This document shows positions 8,353-8,353 of a stretch of DNA of 8,353 nucleotides, in pieces. The translations under genes and the position numbers were made by a program. The notes beneath the pieces were generated by a model. That model was given only the letters and a program-made list of their open reading frames with translations. It was not told the DNA's origin and did no database searches. The number at the start of each line of letters is the position of its first letter. Positions within the stretch are counted from its first letter, which is position 1. The DNA lies in contig CAZGNU010000061.1 of the NCBI GenBank assembly GCA_964527325.1, forward strand, positions 1 through 8,353. Reading direction: 5' to 3'. The DNA is from UBA6164 sp964527325. Its GTDB lineage: Bacteria > Patescibacteriota > Gracilibacteria > BD1-5 > UBA6164.

Positions 8353-8353
8353 T

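Overview
The window is very AT-rich. It reads sensibly only if UGA is decoded as glycine, i.e. genetic code 25, known from the candidate phyla Gracilibacteria (BD1-5) and Absconditabacteria (SR1) of the Patescibacteria/CPR. Read this way, what looks like a field of short fragments becomes four long or complete genes plus one gene end. UAA and UAG remain stops, and TGG still encodes tryptophan. By hand count about 80% of the glycines in the two longest informative proteins are TGA (roughly 50 of 62 in the first gene, 24 of 30 in the ligase-like gene). Glycine rather than tryptophan is supported by TGA falling at expected glycines of a recognisable membrane family (for example the DGPNQ motif) and by turns such as TGK, DGR and GGS in the secreted proteins. 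I cannot choose between the two phyla from this window.

Layout. Positions 2-4180 (+) hold the 3' part, 1392 codons, of a very large, probably surface-exposed protein with a helical, charged N-terminal portion, a PxxP proline-rich linker and a long beta-type, Asn/Asp-rich C-terminal half. It converges on the minus-strand genes at a perfect 17-bp bidirectional terminator (4179-4216). The minus strand then carries, from left to right, a 118-residue exported protein (4215-4571) with its own promoter, a 726-residue exported protein of no family I recognise (4651-6831), and a 418-residue polytopic O-antigen ligase/polymerase-like protein (6872-8128). Transcription runs ligase to 726-residue protein to 118-residue protein. 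The last 22 codons of another minus-strand gene end at 8284.

Intergenic regions are short, but two are notable. A terminator-like hairpin sits between the ligase and the 726-residue gene, with its T-tract directly abutting the latter's ATG. Upstream of the ligase is a 108-bp element with 27-bp imperfect terminal inverted repeats and nested hairpins. A promoter-like sequence would start transcription at the edge of this element, making it the ligase mRNA leader. None of the three visible start codons has a Shine-Dalgarno sequence.

Together the genes look like a cell-envelope locus: secreted or surface proteins next to a glycan-polymerising or glycan-transferring membrane enzyme. That functional link is inference from proximity. 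I see no tRNA, rRNA, CRISPR array, transposase or phage gene.
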